NCBI GenBank assembly: GCA_963843565.1
Contig: CAWJKY010000003.1
Span: 558,001-622,000, forward strand
Direction of reading: 5' to 3'
Length of the DNA: 64,000 nt
Origin: DASZQY01 sp963843565
Lineage (GTDB): Bacteria; Pseudomonadota; Alphaproteobacteria; Rhizobiales; Kaistiaceae
A model generated the notes under the pieces. It was not told the DNA's origin. It did not search any database and saw only the letters and a list, made by a program, of their open reading frames with translations. Shown here piece after piece: positions 52,843 to 61,097 of the stretch (the first letter of the stretch is position 1; every line of letters begins with the position of its first letter). The position numbers and the translations under genes were made by a program.

Positions 52843-53487
52843 TCAGGCGGCCCGCTCGAGAAGGCGCGCTGACACCGTCCGCCAGATGGTCTCGGCCGTG
52901 GCGTCGGCGCTTTGCCCGGCGTCGATCACGGCGCAGCGTTCTGGTTCGGCCGCCGCAATCGCCAGGAAGGCCTGCCGGCGGGTCTCGTGAAGGGCCATGT
53001 CGTCCCGTTCGAAACGGTCCGGTGCCTCGCTGCCGGCAAGGCGGCCGGCCGCGCGGGCCATGCCGACCTCGACCGGCACGTCGAGAACAAGCGTCAGGTC
53101 CGGCCGGGTGCGCCCGACCGCGACCCGCTCCAGCGCCTCGAGCACGCCGGCCTCCACCCCGCCGCCGACGCCTTGATAAACCCGCGTGGAATCGGTGAAC
53201 CGGTCGCACAGCACCCAGTTGCCGGCGCGCAGCGCCGGGCGGATGACACGGTCGACATGGTCGGCACGGGCGGCGGCGAACAGTACCGCCTCGCCGTCCG
53301 GTCCGAGTTGCTGGCCGGCGCCCGACAGGAGCACGGCGCGGATCGATTCAGCCGTCGGCGTTCCGCCGGGTTCGCGGGTCACCACGACGGTATGCCCGCT
53401 TTCCTCCAGGCGTTTTGCAAGGCGCGCGATCTGCGTGGATTTGCCGGCCCCCTCCCCGCCCTCGAAGGTGATGAATTTGCCGGCCAT
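52843..53487 (-). CDS. tmk: Thymidylate kinase
   Basis: Phosphorylates dTMP to dTDP. The 214 residues have the P-loop MAGKFITFEGGEGAGKSTQI, VVVTREPGGTPTAESIRAVL, the DR(F/Y) motif in WVLCDRFTDSTRVYQGVGGG and LTLVLDVPVEVGMARAAGRL. A LID-like region (RFERDDMALHETRRQAFL) follows. The ATG at 53485-53487 begins the conserved sequence; an upstream in-frame start would add 12 unrelated residues. It is first in tmk-holB, 63 bases after rlpA. Confidence 0.96.
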   Translation of the reverse strand: MAGKFITFEGGEGAGKSTQIARLAKRLEESGHTVVVTREPGGTPTAESIRAVLLSGAGQQLGPDGEAVLFAAARADHVDRVIRPALRAGNWVLCDRFTDSTRVYQGVGGGVEAGVLEALERVAVGRTRPDLTLVLDVPVEVGMARAAGRLAGSEAPDRFERDDMALHETRRQAFLAIAAAEPERCAVIDAGQSADATAETIWRTVSARLLERAA

Positions 53488-53550
53488 GAAGCGGTGATAC
53501 AGGAAGTGCGCGCGCCCGGCCATAAGGGCCGGCGGCGGCGTGGCGAACGG

Positions 53551-54906
53551 TCAGTGGGAGACGATACGGGCGCCGGAAAGGCCGGCGCCGCTGGCGGCGT
53601 CTAGAACCATTGCCGGCGAAACCGAGGCAGCAAGCGCGACGCTGACGACCGTCAGGGCGCGACCATTGATGGTCTCGGTCCGGGTGCGGATTTCCCCGAA
53701 GCGGCTGAAGTTCGCGGCCAGCCGATCGGCGTTGGCGGGGTCGCCGAATGTCCCCAGTTGCACCACGGTCCCCGGGGCGGCGGTGCCGCCGATTTCGCGG
53801 GCCTTGGCGGCGGCCGCGCGTGCAAGCGCGGCGCTCAGGTCGGCCTTGCCGCCACCACCGCCGGACGCGAGGCGCGCCGCGGCCTGCTGAGCGGCCGAAG
53901 CCGTCGGCTGCTCGGCGAACGAGGTGACGAACGAGGAGCGCATGATCAGCGGTGCGAGCGGATCGTCCCCACCGGTCGTGGGCGGATATTGCAGGAGCAT
54001 CATCGGCGGCGCGGTGCCGTCGACCTCGGAGGGGTCGGGGGCCGCGGCCGGCCGCGTGACGGGTTTCGGGGGCGGTGCTGCGGCAACGTTCGTTCCGCCG
54101 CCAAAGACGGGCCTGAGCGGCGCCGTAGCAAACAGGGTGGCCTGACCTCCGCCGTTGACGGCCCTGGGCGGCGTGTTCGAGGCGAACATGTCACCCGTCT
54201 GGCCGGATCCCGGGCCGCGGTAGGACGCCAATAGCTTTCGCTCGTCGTTGCCCTCGAGCGGCGCCGGTCCCATGTAGTCGACGCGCACCTTCGCAGTGCC
54301 GCTTCCCTGGAAGCCCAGCATGTCGGCGGCGCGCTGCGACACGTCGATGAGGCGATCGCGCTTGAAGGGCCCGCGGTCGTTGACCCGCAGGATCATCGAG
54401 CGGCCGTTTTCGAGATTGGTGACCCGCACGTAGCTTGGCAGCGGCAGCGTCGGATGCGCGGCGGTCAGCCCGTTGACGTCGTAGATTTCGCCATTCGCGG
54501 TCCTGCGCCCATGGAAGGCCGAGCCGTACCAGGAGGCGTAACCGGTGGCGGAGTAATTCGGGTTGTCGCGCGGGATGTAGGTATGACCGGCGACACGATA
54601 GGGCGCGCCGACCAGATAGCGTCCGCCGCCCTTGGGCACGGCGCCATAGTGGACGACCCGCGGGCTTGCCTTGCCGTAGACGCTCGAACTGAAATATTCC
54701 CGGGTGCCGCTGCCGCCGACCTTGGCGGACGGTCCGGAGCAGGAGGCGAGCACACCGGCCAGGACGATCAGGGCCGCAGCGCGCAGAAACCCGATGCTGA
54801 AGGGCAGACGCCCGCCCGAGGCGGCACCGCATTCCGATATCGCGAAGGAACTGCGCGCCGGTGCGCCAACGTCGCCCGAAAAGGTCAAAACGCCCCTCGT
54901 CCCCAT
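53551..54906 (-). CDS. rlpA: RlpA-family septal lipoprotein with SPOR domain
   Basis: A 451-residue lipoprotein. The hydrophobic stretch RAAALIVLAGVLASCSGPS contains the lipobox LASC. The double-psi beta-barrel domain at about 115-205 reads ATGYASWYGSAFHGRRTANG, YDVNGLTAAHPTLPLPSYVR, MILRVNDRGPFKRDRLIDVS and QRAADMLGFQGSGTAKVRVD. A long Pro/Ala-rich linker leads to a C-terminal SPOR domain (VVQLGTFGDPANADRLAANF). SPOR targets denuded septal peptidoglycan. The N-terminal ~45 residues before the signal are unusually long, so a later start is possible, but no ATG lies closer to the signal segment. Confidence 0.92.
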   Translation of the reverse strand: MGTRGVLTFSGDVGAPARSSFAISECGAASGGRLPFSIGFLRAAALIVLAGVLASCSGPSAKVGGSGTREYFSSSVYGKASPRVVHYGAVPKGGGRYLVGAPYRVAGHTYIPRDNPNYSATGYASWYGSAFHGRRTANGEIYDVNGLTAAHPTLPLPSYVRVTNLENGRSMILRVNDRGPFKRDRLIDVSQRAADMLGFQGSGTAKVRVDYMGPAPLEGNDERKLLASYRGPGSGQTGDMFASNTPPRAVNGGGQATLFATAPLRPVFGGGTNVAAAPPPKPVTRPAAAPDPSEVDGTAPPMMLLQYPPTTGGDDPLAPLIMRSSFVTSFAEQPTASAAQQAAARLASGGGGGKADLSAALARAAAAKAREIGGTAAPGTVVQLGTFGDPANADRLAANFSRFGEIRTRTETINGRALTVVSVALAASVSPAMVLDAASGAGLSGARIVSH

Positions 54907-55159
54907 GGCCCCCTAGTGCCTGATTGATCGGCCCGGGACCATTAACAGATGGTAAATTCGGCCGCCAACGACTGGATCAAAATGAATGCAACCTTGCAAG
55001 CGCGCAAACGGCTCGTTTCCGCCATTTCTGCCAGTGTTGCTCAGGAACCGCAAAATTGCCGCGGAACCGCGTCCGAGGACCGGTTCGCAACTCCACGGAA
55101 AGCTTGAGTTTTTGAACCGCGTGCGGGCATTGTCGCGGGCCGTGCCGCGCGGGACGGAA

Positions 55160-55249
55160 GGATGGGTGGCCGAGCGGTCGAAGGCACCGGTCTTGAAAAC
55201 CGGCAGGCCCGCAAGGGTCTCGTGGGTTCGAATCCCACCCCATCCGCCA
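55160..55249 (+). tRNA. tRNA-Ser, anticodon UGA, CCA encoded
   Basis: A 90-base class II tRNA. The acceptor GGATGGG (55160-55166) pairs with CCCATCC (55239-55245), followed by discriminator G and encoded CCA (55247-55249). The anticodon stem CCGGT/ACCGG encloses the loop CTTGAAA with anticodon TGA at 55194-55196. A long variable arm follows, and the T-arm is GTGGG-TTCGAAT-CCCAC. It marks the border between core genes and the carbohydrate region. The 253 bases before it, back to rlpA, contain no recognisable gene. Confidence 0.97.
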
Positions 55250-55257
55250 GTCAGGCG

Positions 55258-55281
55258 GGCGAATTGCGCACCTGATTCGCC
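55258..55281. terminator. Hairpin downstream of tRNA-Ser
   Basis: GGCGAAT (55258-55264) pairs perfectly with ATTCGCC (55275-55281) across a 10-base loop, 8 bases after the tRNA CCA. There is no uridine run, but the position suits tRNA transcript termination or 3' processing. Confidence 0.4.
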
Positions 55282-55326
55282 AGTCGCATCGATGGCCGAC
55301 CGAAGCCGCACACCTGGTGCTCTGGA

Positions 55327-56337
55327 TCAGGCGACTTCGATGAGGGCCTTGATGAGGCCCGATTTCTCCAGCGCCCACCGGGGGATCGCCCCCACGGCGT
55401 CGGCGAGCGTGGTGCGGTGCGTAATCAGGCGGTCGACTGGAACCTGCCCGGCGCGGATCGCCGCGATGACCCGCTCGAAATCCTCCGAGGTGGCGTTGCG
55501 GCTTCCCAGAAGGGTCATTTCCTTGCGATGGAAATCCGGGTCCTTGAACGCGATCGTTTCCTTCACGACGCTGACCAGTGCATAGCGGCCGCCGTGCGCT
55601 ACGAAGTCGAACCCGGCTTCCACTGCTTGCGCGCTGCCGGTGGCATCGATGACCACGTCGAAATCCTCGCCGTCGGTAAACGCTGCAATCGCGTCAGACA
55701 GGCCGTCTTCGACCGGAAGCGCGGTCACGCCAGCGATCGACTGGGCGGCGGCGACGCGCTCGGCGTCCCGGTCGACGGCGGCCACCTTGCCGCCGGCCAG
55801 GCGGGCGAACAGCGCGGCGCCGAGCCCGATCGGGCCCGAGCCCACGACGAGGACCCTGTCCCCGGCCCTCACGCCGGCGCGGCGGACAGCGTGGGCGCCG
55901 ATCGACAGAAACTCGACCGTCGCGCACTGATCGGCGGTGAGCCCCTCGGCGCGGACCAGGTTCTGTTCCGGAACCGACAGGAATTCGGCCATGCCGCCGT
56001 CCTGGTGGACACCAAGCACCGAGATGTTGACGCAGCAGTTCGGCCGTCCGCTGCGGCAGGCGATGCAATGGCCGCACGACAGGTATGGATTGACCACGCA
56101 GATTTCGCCAGCCGCGATGTCGGATCGTCCGGGCGCCGCGATGACTTCGACGGCCAGCTCGTGGCCCATCACGCGAGGGTATTCGAGGTAGGGGTGCTTG
56201 CCTTCGAAGATGTGATAGTCGGTGCCGCAGACGCCTACGCGGCTGACGCGCACCAGCGCATCGCCCTTGGCTGGGGCGGGTTTCTGACGATCTTCAAGAG
56301 TCAGCGTTCCCGGCGTCTGACATACCAATGCACGCAT
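55327..56337 (-). CDS. Zinc-dependent alcohol/polyol dehydrogenase
   Basis: A 336-residue medium-chain dehydrogenase. Catalytic-zinc residues are in SRVGVCGTDYHIFEGKHPYL and YPRVMGHELAVEVI, structural-zinc cysteines in YLSCGHCIACRSGRPNCCVN, and the NAD fold is VLVVGSGPIGLGAALFARLA. It resembles sugar-alcohol or aldonate dehydrogenases (RspB or L-gulonate 5-dehydrogenase-like). It is the last gene of the leftward CUT2 transporter operon, 40 bases after the permease, so it probably oxidises the imported substrate. The exact substrate is unknown. Confidence 0.9.
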   Translation of the reverse strand: MRALVCQTPGTLTLEDRQKPAPAKGDALVRVSRVGVCGTDYHIFEGKHPYLEYPRVMGHELAVEVIAAPGRSDIAAGEICVVNPYLSCGHCIACRSGRPNCCVNISVLGVHQDGGMAEFLSVPEQNLVRAEGLTADQCATVEFLSIGAHAVRRAGVRAGDRVLVVGSGPIGLGAALFARLAGGKVAAVDRDAERVAAAQSIAGVTALPVEDGLSDAIAAFTDGEDFDVVIDATGSAQAVEAGFDFVAHGGRYALVSVVKETIAFKDPDFHRKEMTLLGSRNATSEDFERVIAAIRAGQVPVDRLITHRTTLADAVGAIPRWALEKSGLIKALIEVA

Positions 56338-56377
56338 GTTGCGATCCGCTACTGCACTCCACGACGACCAGGCCCGC

Positions 56378-57364
56378 CTAGACGCCCGCCTGCCGCCGCT
56401 TCTGAAGATTGTCGAGATACACGACGAGGGCGATCAGAAGGCCCTCGACCACCATTTCCCAGAACGGATCGATACCGAGCAGGACCGCACCGTTGCCCAT
56501 GGTTGTAAACAGGATTGCGCCGACAACGGTTCCGAGCACCGTGCCTCTGCCGCCGAAGAGGCTGGCGCCACCGACGACCGCGGCGGCGATCGCCTGCAGT
56601 TCGTATGCGTTCGCCATGGACGGCGACGCGACGCTCAGCCGCGAGACGAGCAGGACGCCGGCAAATGCGGCAAGGCCGGAACTCAGCATGTAGGCGGTCA
56701 GTGTGATCCGAAAGATGTTGATGCCTTGCCGGCGCGCCGCCTCGGCGTTGGAACCGGTGGCGTACATGTAGCGGCCGGTCCGTGTAAAGCGCAGCAGATA
56801 GTGAACGCCCAACGCGACGGCGAGCATTGCCCAGAAGAGATTGGGGAAGCCCAGCGAGCCGCGGGCGAAATCCTTGACCGCTGCCGGGAGACCGCTGACG
56901 GTCATGCCACCCGACAGGAGAAGCGCCAGGCCGCGGTATGTCTGGAGGCCAGCCAGCGTGACGATGAACGCCGGGATGCCCAGGCGCCCGATGGCGACGG
57001 CGTTGGTCAGGCCGATTGCCAGGCCGGCGACCAGGGTGAGAACAGCGGCGGGGATCAACCCGATGCCAGACATCTGGGCGAAGGCCACGCCGCAGAAGGC
57101 GACCACCGACCCGACGGACAGGTCGATGCCGGCGATGATGATGGTGCACATCACGCCGACCGCGATGATCGCGTTGATCGACGTCTGCCGCATCATGTTG
57201 CTGATGTTGTTTTCGGTCAGGAAGTTTGGGGTCGCGATCGTCAGCGCCACCCACAGCGCGACCGTGAAGGCGATGACATAGGTTTCGATCGGCAAGCGCC
57301 TGAGAATGCTCTGCGTGGTGCTGGCCGACACCGACTGGGATCGCGATATGGGATGATCCGTCAT
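56378..57364 (-). CDS. CUT2-type sugar ABC transporter permease
   Basis: A 328-residue RbsC/FrcC-like permease with about ten helices. It includes ETYVIAFTVALWVALTIATP, NFLTENNISNMMRQTSINAI, AGIDLSVGSVVAFCGVAFAQ and GIPAFIVTLAGLQTYRGLAL; the signature LAAFAGVLLVSRLSVASPSM precedes AVVGGASLFGGRGTVLGTVV. ATG 57362-57364 is chosen, though GTG or TTG starts up to 57382 or just beyond are possible. It would homodimerise in the membrane with the ATPase encoded first in the operon. Separated from the binding-protein gene by a strong hairpin. Confidence 0.95.
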   Translation of the reverse strand: MTDHPISRSQSVSASTTQSILRRLPIETYVIAFTVALWVALTIATPNFLTENNISNMMRQTSINAIIAVGVMCTIIIAGIDLSVGSVVAFCGVAFAQMSGIGLIPAAVLTLVAGLAIGLTNAVAIGRLGIPAFIVTLAGLQTYRGLALLLSGGMTVSGLPAAVKDFARGSLGFPNLFWAMLAVALGVHYLLRFTRTGRYMYATGSNAEAARRQGINIFRITLTAYMLSSGLAAFAGVLLVSRLSVASPSMANAYELQAIAAAVVGGASLFGGRGTVLGTVVGAILFTTMGNGAVLLGIDPFWEMVVEGLLIALVVYLDNLQKRRQAGV

Positions 57365-57410
57365 TTGCGGGACTGTCACCAAAAACGCCGAGCGGGTCTA
57401 GCCGCTAAAT

Positions 57411-57437
57411 GGGCCGGGCTGCGGTGCAGCCCGGCCC
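57411..57437. promoter_or_regulatory. 12-bp hairpin between CUT2 binding-protein and permease genes
   Basis: GGGCCGGGCTGC (57411-57422) and GCAGCCCGGCCC (57426-57437) are perfectly complementary with a 3-base loop, 13 bases past the binding-protein stop. Such hairpins commonly stabilise the upstream mRNA or attenuate read-through, giving more binding protein than permease. No uridine run follows. Confidence 0.7.
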
Positions 57438-57450
57438 GTTGGGAAAGATG

Positions 57451-58431
57451 TCAGTTACCCAGGAACGGGCTCAGCTTGCGCTTGTTGACATCGAGGAGGC
57501 CGGCGAACGCCGGGTCGTTCATGTTGGCTTTGGTGACGGTGCCGACGCCGGTGTCGACGTTCTTCGGCAGACGCACGCCCATCGAGGCGGCGTAGCCGTA
57601 CCAGACACCCGCATAGCCCATCATGTACGGGTCCTGAATGATGAGGCCGTAGATCGAGCCATCGTTCAGGTGCTCGAGTTCGCCCGAGTCGGAGTCGAAC
57701 GCCACGAGGCAGAACTTGGAGCCCAGGTTCTGTTCGGCGATCGAGGCGCCGGCGCCGGTGCCCATCTGGGCGTTGTCGGCGAACAGGCCAACCAGGTCCG
57801 GGTCCTTCGTCAGCATGTCGGCGGTGTTGCTCATGCCTTCGGCTTCTTCATTGTTGCCGACGCGATTGCCGACAACCGTGATGTCCGGATAGGCCTTCAT
57901 ACCGTCGAGGAAGCCCTTGTCACGCGAATCGAGCGACTCGTGACCTGCCATGGCCGTCAGATAGCCGACCTTGCCGGCGGCCTTGCCGGTGCGCTCCTTG
58001 ATGCAGGCGGCGATCGCGTTCGCCGCGGCCTTGCCACCGGCCTCGTTGTTGGTGGTCAGGAAGGCGGCGTACTGGTCGGTGTTGGCACCGGAGTCGATCA
58101 TGATGACCGGAATGCCGGCCGCAGTGACGGCCGCAATGGGATCGCCGAGGGCGTCGGCGACGGTCGGCGAGATGACGATCGCCAGCGGCTTGGCCGCGGC
58201 GGCCGTTTCGAGCACCGAAATCTGGCCGGCCGCATCGTCCTTCGGCGTGCCAAGCTTCTCGAGCGTGAGGCCAAGCTCCTTGCTGGCGTCCTCAGCGCCC
58301 TTGAACACCCACTGCCAGTATTCCGACGTGGTCGCCTTGACGATCACCGAGATGGTGCCCGCAGCCTGCGCGGCACCTCCAGTAATCGCGAACGCCGCCA
58401 GCGAAGCGGCGAGTAGCAGTTTCGTCTTCAT
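57451..58431 (-). CDS. CUT2-type sugar ABC transporter periplasmic binding protein
   Basis: A 326-residue ribose-binding-protein-type receptor. The signal peptide is about 1-23 (KLLLAASLAAFAITGGAAQA). The mature protein has ISVIVKATTSEYWQWVFKGA, AIVISPTVADALGDPIAAVT, VIMIDSGANTDQYAAFLTTN, GYLTAMAGHESLDSRDKGFL, GLFADNAQMGTGAGASIAEQ and CLVAFDSDSGELEHLNDGSI. The last two blocks hold the acidic and Asn ligands expected to bind a sugar or polyol. The substrate cannot be assigned from sequence. Confidence 0.95.
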   Translation of the reverse strand: MKTKLLLAASLAAFAITGGAAQAAGTISVIVKATTSEYWQWVFKGAEDASKELGLTLEKLGTPKDDAAGQISVLETAAAAKPLAIVISPTVADALGDPIAAVTAAGIPVIMIDSGANTDQYAAFLTTNNEAGGKAAANAIAACIKERTGKAAGKVGYLTAMAGHESLDSRDKGFLDGMKAYPDITVVGNRVGNNEEAEGMSNTADMLTKDPDLVGLFADNAQMGTGAGASIAEQNLGSKFCLVAFDSDSGELEHLNDGSIYGLIIQDPYMMGYAGVWYGYAASMGVRLPKNVDTGVGTVTKANMNDPAFAGLLDVNKRKLSPFLGN

Positions 58432-58458
58432 GAGTTCAGTCCTCCCGGGTTGCGCAGC

Positions 58459-59241
58459 TCATGCTGCCTCTTCTGAGTCGGTGAGACCGGTCATGTACCT
58501 GACGAGAATCTCCTGATCGGTGCTGTCGGCGGCGGTGACGTGCACCGTGCGCCCGCGGTACATGACCGCGATGCGGTCCGCGACCTTCAGGATTTCCGTG
58601 AGGTTATGACCGATGTAGATGACGCCGACGCCGTGGGCGGCGAGATCGCGGGCGTGGTTGATGACGCGCTCGCGCTCCATGACGGCGAGCGCCGCGGTCG
58701 GCTCGTCCATGAGGACGACCTTCGCCTGCCAATAGATCGCCCGCGCGATCGCGACGGCCTGACGCTGCCCGCCGGACAAACTTGCAACGTTGGTCGCGCC
58801 CAAGGGGATCACGCTTCGGATCCGCTCGAGCAGCGCGTTCGTTTCCCGACGGATCGTCTTGTCGTCGACGTAGGGCAGAATGCCGAGCAGCCGTCGCACG
58901 GGCTCGCGGCCGAGAAAGACGTTGGCGCTGACGGACAGGTCGTCGGCCAATGCAAGGTCCTGGTAGACCGTCTCGATCCCCAGCGCGCGCGCGTCACGCG
59001 GCGATGAAATCTTCAGCGGCTTGCCCGCCAGCAGGATCTCTCCGGAGTCGGCGTGATAGACGCCCGAGATATGCTTGATGAGCGTCGACTTGCCGGCGCC
59101 GTTGTCGCCGACAACCGCCAGCACCTCGCCGGGGTGCAACACCAAGTCAGCGCCACGCAGCGCCTCGACCGGGCCGAAGCTCTTCTTGAGATTGGAGATT
59201 TCGAGGATTGGCGTCACGCCGTGGTGACCCACGCGAGACAC
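58459..59241 (-). CDS. CUT2-type sugar ABC transporter ATPase (single domain, FrcA-like)
   Basis: A 260-residue ATPase with one nucleotide-binding domain: Walker A VVGDNGAGKSTLIKHISG, Q-loop GIETVYQDLALADDLSVSAN, signature VASLSGGQRQAVAIARA and Walker B VVLMDEPTAALAV. RbsA-type partners normally have two such domains, so this is the shorter FrcA-like form. GTG 59239-59241 is chosen because GAGGGAGG precedes it and the protein then starts MSRVGHHGVTPILEIS; no ATG fits. First gene of the leftward operon. Confidence 0.93.
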   Translation of the reverse strand: MSRVGHHGVTPILEISNLKKSFGPVEALRGADLVLHPGEVLAVVGDNGAGKSTLIKHISGVYHADSGEILLAGKPLKISSPRDARALGIETVYQDLALADDLSVSANVFLGREPVRRLLGILPYVDDKTIRRETNALLERIRSVIPLGATNVASLSGGQRQAVAIARAIYWQAKVVLMDEPTAALAVMERERVINHARDLAAHGVGVIYIGHNLTEILKVADRIAVMYRGRTVHVTAADSTDQEILVRYMTGLTDSEEAA

Positions 59242-59286
59242 AACCCCTCCCTCAAAGCCAGCATGACGCCCTCCCACCGGTGCTGC

Positions 59287-59303
59287 TTTTTATAGACAAA
59301 AGA
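59287..59303. promoter_or_regulatory. Operator-like repeat, copy 1
   Basis: TTTTTATAGACAAAAGA matches copy 2 at 59331-59347 in 14 of 17 positions. It lies 46 bases upstream of the ATPase start, in the AT-rich part of the divergent gap, and probably binds the adjacent GntR-type regulator. Confidence 0.6.
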
Positions 59304-59330
59304 CTGCGCGGCCGCCGGTGGTCAACTTGT

Positions 59331-59347
59331 TTTTTATCGATTAAAGA
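59331..59347. promoter_or_regulatory. Operator-like repeat, copy 2
   Basis: TTTTTATCGATTAAAGA is centred on the palindrome ATCGAT and lies 31 bases before the regulator ATG. Its start is 44 bases from that of copy 1, close to four helical turns, which would put both sites on one DNA face. Confidence 0.6.
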
Positions 59348-59377
59348 AACAGGCCTTGTGTCAGGGAGCGAGTTCCG

Positions 59378-60313
59378 ATGAAGACCGACACGGTTTTCAA
59401 ACGTGCCTTCAACGATGCCGTGGACTTCGTCGCGACGCTTCCGGTGGGTGAGACGCTTCCCTCCGAGAACAGCCTCAGCACCCGGTTGGGGGTCAGCCGA
59501 ACCACGGTCCGCAAGGTGCTGTCGACGCTGGTTGCAAGAGGCGCGCTGACCAGCGGGAGCCCGCCGCGCGTGGCGCGTTTGCGCGCCGGTGCGGCGCGCC
59601 GGTTTCCGGAAGCGGAGACGATCACCACCGCCGCTCAGGTCGAGCGACACTTCATGGAGTGGATGCTCCGAGACAATGCCCGCCCCGGGACGACCATCAA
59701 CGAACTCGAATTGGCGCGGCGGTTCGGTGTCGCGACCAGCGGGATCCGGGAGTTCCTCAACCGGTTTCAGCGCTTCGGGCTCATCGAGAAGCGTCCGAAC
59801 GCGGGGTGGGTCTTCAAGGGCTTCACCACGGGGTTCGCGCTCGAGCTTTTCGAAGTGCGCGAGATGTACGAACTGCGATCAGCGAAAGCGTTCGCCGCGC
59901 TCCCCAAGACCTCGCCGCTGTGGCATCGCCTCGAAGCCTTGCGGAGCGAGCACGTATCGCTCCTGACCAAGATCGAGCGGCGCTACCACGACTTCTCGGA
60001 CCTCGACAGCCGGTTCCACCGCCTGGTCAACACAGCGTCGCCCAACCGGTTCATCGATGACTTCTACGACATCATCACGCTGATCTTCCACTATCACTAC
60101 CAGTGGAACAAACACGACGAGCGGCAGCGCAACGAGGTGGCGATCCGCGAGCATGTCGCCTACATCGACGCGTTGTTGAGCCGGCGCAGTCAGCGCGTCG
60201 AGAAGGCGTGCCATGCGCACCTGGCTTCCGCGCGGGAGACGCTGATCCGCTCGACGTCGTGGCAGGAAGGCACACCGACAAACGGAAGACGGCACGAATT
60301 GATCGTCGGGTAG
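59378..60313 (+). CDS. GntR/FCD-type regulator with two winged-helix domains
   Basis: A 311-residue regulator. Residues about 8-70 form a GntR-type winged helix (PVGETLPSENSLSTRLGVSR, TTVRKVLSTLVARGALTSGS). Residues about 88-148 form a second winged helix (GTTINELELARRFGVATSGI, REFLNRFQRFGLIEKRPNAG). FCD-type helices follow (LFEVREMYELRSAKAFAAL, YHDFSDLDSRFHRLVNTASP, HYHYQWNKHDERQRNEVAIR) with Asp/His ligand-pocket residues. Divergent from the CUT2 operon, which it probably controls through the repeats at 59287 and 59331. Confidence 0.88.
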   Translation: MKTDTVFKRAFNDAVDFVATLPVGETLPSENSLSTRLGVSRTTVRKVLSTLVARGALTSGSPPRVARLRAGAARRFPEAETITTAAQVERHFMEWMLRDNARPGTTINELELARRFGVATSGIREFLNRFQRFGLIEKRPNAGWVFKGFTTGFALELFEVREMYELRSAKAFAALPKTSPLWHRLEALRSEHVSLLTKIERRYHDFSDLDSRFHRLVNTASPNRFIDDFYDIITLIFHYHYQWNKHDERQRNEVAIREHVAYIDALLSRRSQRVEKACHAHLASARETLIRSTSWQEGTPTNGRRHELIVG

Positions 60314-60334
60314 CTGCCTCGTTGCCGTCAGGCC

Positions 60335-61027
60335 TCAGTAGAGGCCCATGTTCCGCTGGAAGGCGTTGGCAAAGTGGGTGTGCAGCGCGGCTTGGGCGTC
60401 GGAGGCGTTGCGGCGGCGGCAAGCCTCGATGATCGCCAGATGTTCGCGCAGCGACCGCAGCGCGAGCGGCGCCGTCACCTTGCGCTCCAGCCGCAAGATC
60501 CGAAGGTAGTTGCGTATGCGCCGATAGCTCGTATCGATCAGCGGGTTTCCCAGACTGCCAACGATGGCGTTGTGAATAAGCACCTCGAGCTGCTCGAGCT
60601 CGTCGCGCATTAGCGGCTTCAGCCCCTCGCGCTCGATCGTTTCCACCGCCTCGAGGTGGCGCCGCTCGATCTCAAGCATCTCGGCTTCGTCCGCGGTCTC
60701 TGCGAAGACCGCAACGGCTGCCGCTTCGATGATGCCGCGAAACTGGAAGGTCGCCCTTGTGAGTTCGAGGCCGGGCTTCACGAACTCGATGCCCGCCCGC
60801 GGGTGAATGGTGACGATCCCGTCAGCTTCCAGCACCCGCAGTGCGTCGCGCAGCGGCGCGACGGGAATCCCCGTCAAGGCGACCAGTTCGCTCTGCGAGA
60901 CGAACGCACCGACGGGCAGCCGGCCCTCGAACACGATCTCGAGCAGGCGGGTGTAGGCGACATCGCTCAGGCGTTGCCCGTTCTCGGGCTTTAGCGCGCC
61001 TTTGCGCAGCCTTTCGCTCACGGCCAC
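60335..61027 (-). CDS. GntR-family regulator with FCD domain
   Basis: A 230-residue FadR-subfamily repressor. The winged helix (about 18-85) reads LSDVAYTRLLEIVFEGRLPV, SQSELVALTGIPVAPLRDAL and RVLEADGIVTIHPRAGIEFV. The FCD domain (about 92-225) includes FQFRGIIEAAAVAVFAETAD, LEQLEVLIHNAIVGSLGNPL and LREHLAIIEACRRRNASDAQ, with His residues of the metal/ligand site. Its start is GTG 61025-61027. It is divergent from the enolase-superfamily gene and likely regulates it and the CUT1 transporter. Confidence 0.92.
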   Translation of the reverse strand: MAVSERLRKGALKPENGQRLSDVAYTRLLEIVFEGRLPVGAFVSQSELVALTGIPVAPLRDALRVLEADGIVTIHPRAGIEFVKPGLELTRATFQFRGIIEAAAVAVFAETADEAEMLEIERRHLEAVETIEREGLKPLMRDELEQLEVLIHNAIVGSLGNPLIDTSYRRIRNYLRILRLERKVTAPLALRSLREHLAIIEACRRRNASDAQAALHTHFANAFQRNMGLY

Positions 61028-61047
61028 TTGCTTCCCTTTCGCTCCTG

Positions 61048-61070
61048 ATCTATTAGCAGTGCTAGTTGAT
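61048..61070. promoter_or_regulatory. Interrupted palindrome in divergent GntR/dehydratase gap
   Basis: The 23-base site is centred on TAGCA G TGCTA (61054-61064), with outer ATC (61048-61050) and GAT (61068-61070) arms. It lies 21 bases from the GntR start and 28 bases from the enolase-superfamily start. It has the form of a dimer-binding operator for the adjacent GntR protein. Confidence 0.55.
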
Positions 61071-61076
61071 ATATCA
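61067..61076. promoter_or_regulatory. TGATATATCA palindrome
   Basis: This perfect 10-base palindrome overlaps the end of the larger palindrome and lies 22 bases before the enolase-superfamily ATG. It may form part of the promoter -10 region or a second operator half. Confidence 0.4.
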
Positions 61077-61097
61077 CGCCTTGACGTTGGTGATTCA

